NCBI RefSeq assembly: GCF_000485795.1
Contig: NZ_AXZL01000076.1
Location: 62,001-126,000, forward strand
Reading direction: 5' to 3'
DNA: 64,000 bases
From: Shewanella decolorationis S12
GTDB lineage: Bacteria; Pseudomonadota; Gammaproteobacteria; Enterobacterales; Shewanellaceae
Shown here piece by piece: positions 60,576 through 64,000 of the stretch. A program made the translations under genes and the position numbers. The notes under the pieces are model-generated. The model saw only the letters and a program-made list of their open reading frames with translations. It was not told where the DNA came from and did not search any database. The first letter of the stretch is position 1; every line of letters begins with the position of its first letter.

Positions 60576-61709
60576 ATGACGACACAATTTTCAGTGGCAG
60601 GGATTGAGCTTGAACTCTTTCGCTACCCCGCTTCGCAGGAATCCAATCTCCAAGCTTGGGATGCGGCAGACGAGCATTTGATTAACACCCTAGTCGAGGG
60701 CGGACAGACCGCGGTGCCAACGGCCATTATCAACGACAGCTTTGGCGCCTTAAGTTGCGCCCTATCGCGGCTCAACTCCGATTGGCCACTGAATGTCGAA
60801 ACCGATGCCAGAACCAGTTTTTTAGGTGCAGAGCAAAATCATCATCGCAATCAGTTACCTATGGATAACCTAACCTGGTTTACCAGTCGCGATACCTTGC
60901 CAGGCGATATCGCCCTCGTATTGATGAAGCTGCCCAAAAACCTCACTTACTTTGCCCACCAGCTGATGCGCTTGTCCCAAGTGTTGCCCGCTGGCTGCAA
61001 AGTGTTGGTTGGCGCAAAAGCCAAGTCTATCAACGCCAGCTTATTGGAAGTATTCGCCAAACACTTAGGGCCAGCGAGCGCCAGCCTCGCGTGGAAGAAA
61101 ACCCGCGTCATCACCTGTATTAGCGACGGCAAGCCACGCGCCTTACCGAAGGAAGTCACCTGGGATATTCCTGAATTTAACCTCCACATCAGTAATTTAA
61201 GCAATGTGTTTGCCGCCAATAAACTCGATATCGGCGCGCGCATTATGTTGGATAATCTCCCTCAGGGCGATTTTAAAACGGTTGTCGACCTAGGTTGTGG
61301 AAATGGCGTGCTCGGTCTGCGTGCGGCCCAGTTATACCCTAATGCCGATATCCATTTTATTGATGATTCCGAAATGGCGGTGGCCTCAGCCAAAGCCAAT
61401 TGGGCCAGTAATCAACTCCCCGCAGATAAAGGCCATTTCCATTGGGATGATTGCATGACCCATTTGCCCGATGGAGTCGAACCCGATTTAGTGCTCTGCA
61501 ATCCGCCCTTCCATCAGGGCGAGGCGATAACCGATCACATTGCTTGGCAGATGTTTTTAGATGCGCGACGCCGACTCAAAAATGGTGGCATTTTACATAT
61601 AGTGGGGAATCGCCACTTGGCTTACCACGTGAAATTGCAGCGCTTATTTAAAAACTGCACCACAGTTGCCTCCAACGGCAAATTTGTCATCCTGCAGTCG
61701 CAAAAATAA
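60576..61709 (+). CDS. rlmG: 23S rRNA (guanine(1835)-N(2))-methyltransferase RlmG
   Basis: The 377-residue protein is as long as E. coli RlmG (378). The N-terminal half is a degenerate methyltransferase-like domain (LQAWDAADEHL, VLVGAKAKSINASLLEVFAK). The C-terminal half is catalytic, with VVDLGCGNGVLGLRAAQLYP (about 221-240) for SAM and CNPPFHQGEAITDHIAW, whose NPPF marks N2-guanine enzymes. It modifies G1835 in 23S rRNA. Divergent from the AlkB-like gene. Confidence 0.97.
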   Translation: MTTQFSVAGIELELFRYPASQESNLQAWDAADEHLINTLVEGGQTAVPTAIINDSFGALSCALSRLNSDWPLNVETDARTSFLGAEQNHHRNQLPMDNLTWFTSRDTLPGDIALVLMKLPKNLTYFAHQLMRLSQVLPAGCKVLVGAKAKSINASLLEVFAKHLGPASASLAWKKTRVITCISDGKPRALPKEVTWDIPEFNLHISNLSNVFAANKLDIGARIMLDNLPQGDFKTVVDLGCGNGVLGLRAAQLYPNADIHFIDDSEMAVASAKANWASNQLPADKGHFHWDDCMTHLPDGVEPDLVLCNPPFHQGEAITDHIAWQMFLDARRRLKNGGILHIVGNRHLAYHVKLQRLFKNCTTVASNGKFVILQSQK

Positions 61710-61916
61710 CCACTTTTATACGGCAAAGATAGGGCGAAATCATTGTGCTATCTTTGCCTCATCTACTCCACTTTCGCATGCGCACATACTGAGTAACGGC
61801 TTTTTACTAGCCGTTATGCCTAGTTGTCAGTACAATCTTTCACAGTAAAAGCATAAAAGTGAGTCACTTAGACTTTTATGCCCCATGGATATGGAAAGCA
61901 TATTTAGGATATTGAG

Positions 61917-64000
61917 ATGCCGTTAAAGGACGACGTTGACCAACTCAAGGCAGAATTGGCGCAGTTAAAACTGCAGCACCTGTCGCAGCAATCTTCACTC
62001 AGCCGCCAACTGGCAGAATTTTCAGCCAAGCTCGATAGCATCAGTCTTCAGCTTGAGCAGCAAGGCAATGGCCCTCTCACCACCGCATCCACCAGCACGA
62101 ACGATATCATAGCGCCATACGGCACGACGATTGATCCAAGGGATGAGATCGCCCCGCTGCAATCTGAAGAAATGGCTCCCCATATCCAACCACAAGCGCC
62201 CGTGGCAAATCCTTGGCAAGACGATCCTTGGCAGCGCCATGCGAAATCCCCCTCAACAGCCGTAGATTCACCGGTGTATTCGCAGCAGGATGATTTGCAG
62301 CAAGATAAGGCCTTTTCTCAGCAAGCCGGACTTGAAGTGGGTGTGCAGGCCGCAAGCCAATTAGAGACCTTATTATCCCAAGGCCTTGCCGCCATCATGG
62401 CGCCATTTGCGGCCATCACAGAACAGGTCAAAGGTTTCTATCAACATTATCAAGCCAAGGGCTTAGGCCCAGTGTTTTTAATGACGGTCGCGGGCATCAT
62501 CACCCTGACCCTAGGTTTTGGCTACCTACTACAATATTCCATCAACCATTGGTTTTCCGAACTCGGCAAAGCCCTGCTGGGTTTTGGCTGCGCCAATGCG
62601 ATTATTGCGGGCGGGATTTTTATCCGCCAAAAAAGGGCGGGCATGGCCGACTTTGGCTCTGGGATTGTCGGATTAGGCCTTATCCTAAACTATCTCTGCG
62701 CCTATTTTATTGGCCCCTACTTTGAGATTATCCCCAATAGTGCCAGCTTTATCCTGCTGCTATTGATTACCTTAGCGGGCTATGGCCTCTCGATGCGACT
62801 CGATGCCAAGGTCATTGCCGTGATTGCTTTAGTCGGCGGCTCGATGGCACCTATGATGCTGTTATCCCAAAGCTATGCGCCACTTCTGTATATTCCCTAT
62901 CTGCTACTGATAGGTGCGGGCGCCCTCGCCCAAAGCCGTAAATTACACTGGCCATTACTGCTGGAAATCACCGCCTTCCTGCATATCGCCTGCATCGAAG
63001 CCTTCAGTTATTTTGTCGATTTACCGCTCACTCAATGGGGCGGCGCAGCGGTGCTAGCCCTAGTGAGCATTAACGCACTGTTTTATCTCTATGGCCTATT
63101 TGGGTTTATCGTTAATTCCTCCACGACTTCACTCAGCCACAGAGCCTTGGTTCTGCCGATTGCTCTGCTGGCCTTTGCTCTCTTCGAAATCACCCAATTT
63201 ACACCATTCGCTGGGGAGATTTTTATCGCCAACGCACTCATCTGTGCGGGCTTATACGTTAAGCTCAAGTCTCGACTCGAGCCGTCCCAGAGCAGTCTCT
63301 TATTAGTTTTTGGCGGTAGTTTTGCCGCCTTTGCCGCCCTTTATCTATTAAGCCATGATTTTCTCGGATTAGTGCTTATCCTCGAAGCATTGCTCCTGCT
63401 GTGGATTGGCCTTAAGGAGAAACTGATTTCGGTACGTGCCGAAGCCTACGTGTTATTGCTGACAGGACTGGCTCTCAATTTATATGCGGTGCTGACAGGT
63501 TTTTCCTTACTCGGACTTGGCGAGCAAACGCCAGTGGCGGCGCTTGGATTTCCGCTGCTCGCGTTAGCCTTAAGCGCGGCGGCCCTGTTATTTGTTATCC
63601 GCCAAATTGGCAATGATGAGTTGCCACTGTCGCGGCTTGAGCGGCAATTGAGTTATTTATTCAAAGAGTTACTCAGCGGCTTTTATGTGGCGACCCTTTT
63701 GCTGGCGGCTTACCTTGTCAGCAGCGATTATTACCTCGCCATCATCCCGCTCGTGAGTCTGTTGCTGTTGTATTTCAGTGGTAAAGACAAGTTGATGGTC
63801 AGCGAGTTTGCCGCTTGGCTCTTGCTGCTGCCACTCCTATTTACCGTGGTCGAAGGCGTGACCCTCACTGGCAGCCTGAGTTTTAGTGCGCAGCCACTGA
63901 TGGCAAAGCTAGCACGCATTGAATTGTTCGCCGCCCTGCTGCTGGCCCACTATTGGTATCGTAAGCATTACCCTAGCTCGCTGTTCGCCCAAGCCGCCAA
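61917..64000 (+). CDS. DUF2339 multi-pass membrane protein, 3' end cut by window
   Basis: Open from the ATG at 61917 (AGGAT upstream) to the window edge, about 694 residues visible. Residues 1-50 form a heptad-rich coiled coil (LKAELAQLKLQHLSQQSS), followed by a Pro/Gln-rich linker to about 170. Then at least 14 closely spaced hydrophobic segments start at VFLMTVAGIITLTLGFGYLL. The order coiled coil, linker, many helices with FGSGIVGLGLILNYL and ALVGGSMAPMMLL is that of DUF2339. The function is unknown. Confidence 0.88.
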   Translation, partial: MPLKDDVDQLKAELAQLKLQHLSQQSSLSRQLAEFSAKLDSISLQLEQQGNGPLTTASTSTNDIIAPYGTTIDPRDEIAPLQSEEMAPHIQPQAPVANPWQDDPWQRHAKSPSTAVDSPVYSQQDDLQQDKAFSQQAGLEVGVQAASQLETLLSQGLAAIMAPFAAITEQVKGFYQHYQAKGLGPVFLMTVAGIITLTLGFGYLLQYSINHWFSELGKALLGFGCANAIIAGGIFIRQKRAGMADFGSGIVGLGLILNYLCAYFIGPYFEIIPNSASFILLLLITLAGYGLSMRLDAKVIAVIALVGGSMAPMMLLSQSYAPLLYIPYLLLIGAGALAQSRKLHWPLLLEITAFLHIACIEAFSYFVDLPLTQWGGAAVLALVSINALFYLYGLFGFIVNSSTTSLSHRALVLPIALLAFALFEITQFTPFAGEIFIANALICAGLYVKLKSRLEPSQSSLLLVFGGSFAAFAALYLLSHDFLGLVLILEALLLLWIGLKEKLISVRAEAYVLLLTGLALNLYAVLTGFSLLGLGEQTPVAALGFPLLALALSAAALLFVIRQIGNDELPLSRLERQLSYLFKELLSGFYVATLLLAAYLVSSDYYLAIIPLVSLLLLYFSGKDKLMVSEFAAWLLLLPLLFTVVEGVTLTGSLSFSAQPLMAKLARIELFAALLLAHYWYRKHYPSSLFAQAA

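Overview
The window looks like chromosomal DNA of a Shewanella-type marine gammaproteobacterium. This rests on close protein matches to that group from memory, a full Na+-translocating NADH:quinone reductase operon with its maturation genes, LuxS, many chemotaxis receptors, and a Fur/LexA/sigma32 promoter repertoire of the usual gammaproteobacterial form. Most of it is core genome with little sign of transfer. I saw no rRNA, tRNA, CRISPR array or transposase gene.

Layout. 1-2.7 kb: a truncated DUF808 gene, rpiA and rlmI. 3.2-5.4 kb: a three-gene bufferin-type operon (Cys-rich precursor, DUF692/MNIO enzyme, DUF2063 partner). The precursor is unusual in carrying two nearly identical six-cysteine cores. 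5.4-9.4 kb: an EEP-family hydrolase, then a promoter and a structured leader of about 300 nt before a secreted protein and the Mg2+ channel mgtE. 9.4-12 kb: a soluble CZB-type chemoreceptor with a candidate sigma28 promoter, and a solute-binding protein. 12-18.2 kb: carAB, dapB, fklB. 18.3-21.7 kb: a MITE-like element, an M48 lipoprotein protease, a GNAT enzyme and a DEAD-box helicase. 21.8-23.8 kb: a small accessory island, namely an orphan DNA methyltransferase and a tiny Cys-rich protein flanked by inverted copies of a structured repeat whose hairpins covary. 23.9-27.2 kb: dnaK-dnaJ with a sigma32 promoter. 27.4-33.3 kb: a DMT permease, ybaK, a small membrane protein, proBA and a purine permease. 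33.7-36 kb: a Fur-box-preceded siderophore receptor. 36.1-36.65 kb: an apparently autonomous short transcription unit with a hairpin leader, a 32-codon ORF and an intrinsic terminator. 36.8-46 kb: an M17 peptidase, pepD, a secreted sensor-domain protein next to a chemoreceptor, dinB with a LexA box, and a Cache-domain chemoreceptor. 46.2-47.2 kb: two bacterioferritin subunits with complementary defects. 47.4-54.7 kb: nqrABCDEF-apbE-nqrM. 55-64 kb: a second TonB-dependent receptor, luxS, an orphan TRAP binding protein, bolA, an AlkB-like dioxygenase, rlmG and a truncated DUF2339 membrane protein.

The most rewarding places to look are the duplicated bufferin precursor, the covarying repeat that flanks the methyltransferase island, the leader of the mgtE operon, the 32-codon transcription unit, and the bacterioferritin pair that divides haem binding and ferroxidase activity. 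Several gene starts are set here from ribosome binding sites and family alignment recalled from memory, including non-ATG starts for carA, proA, pepD, nqrC and dinB.
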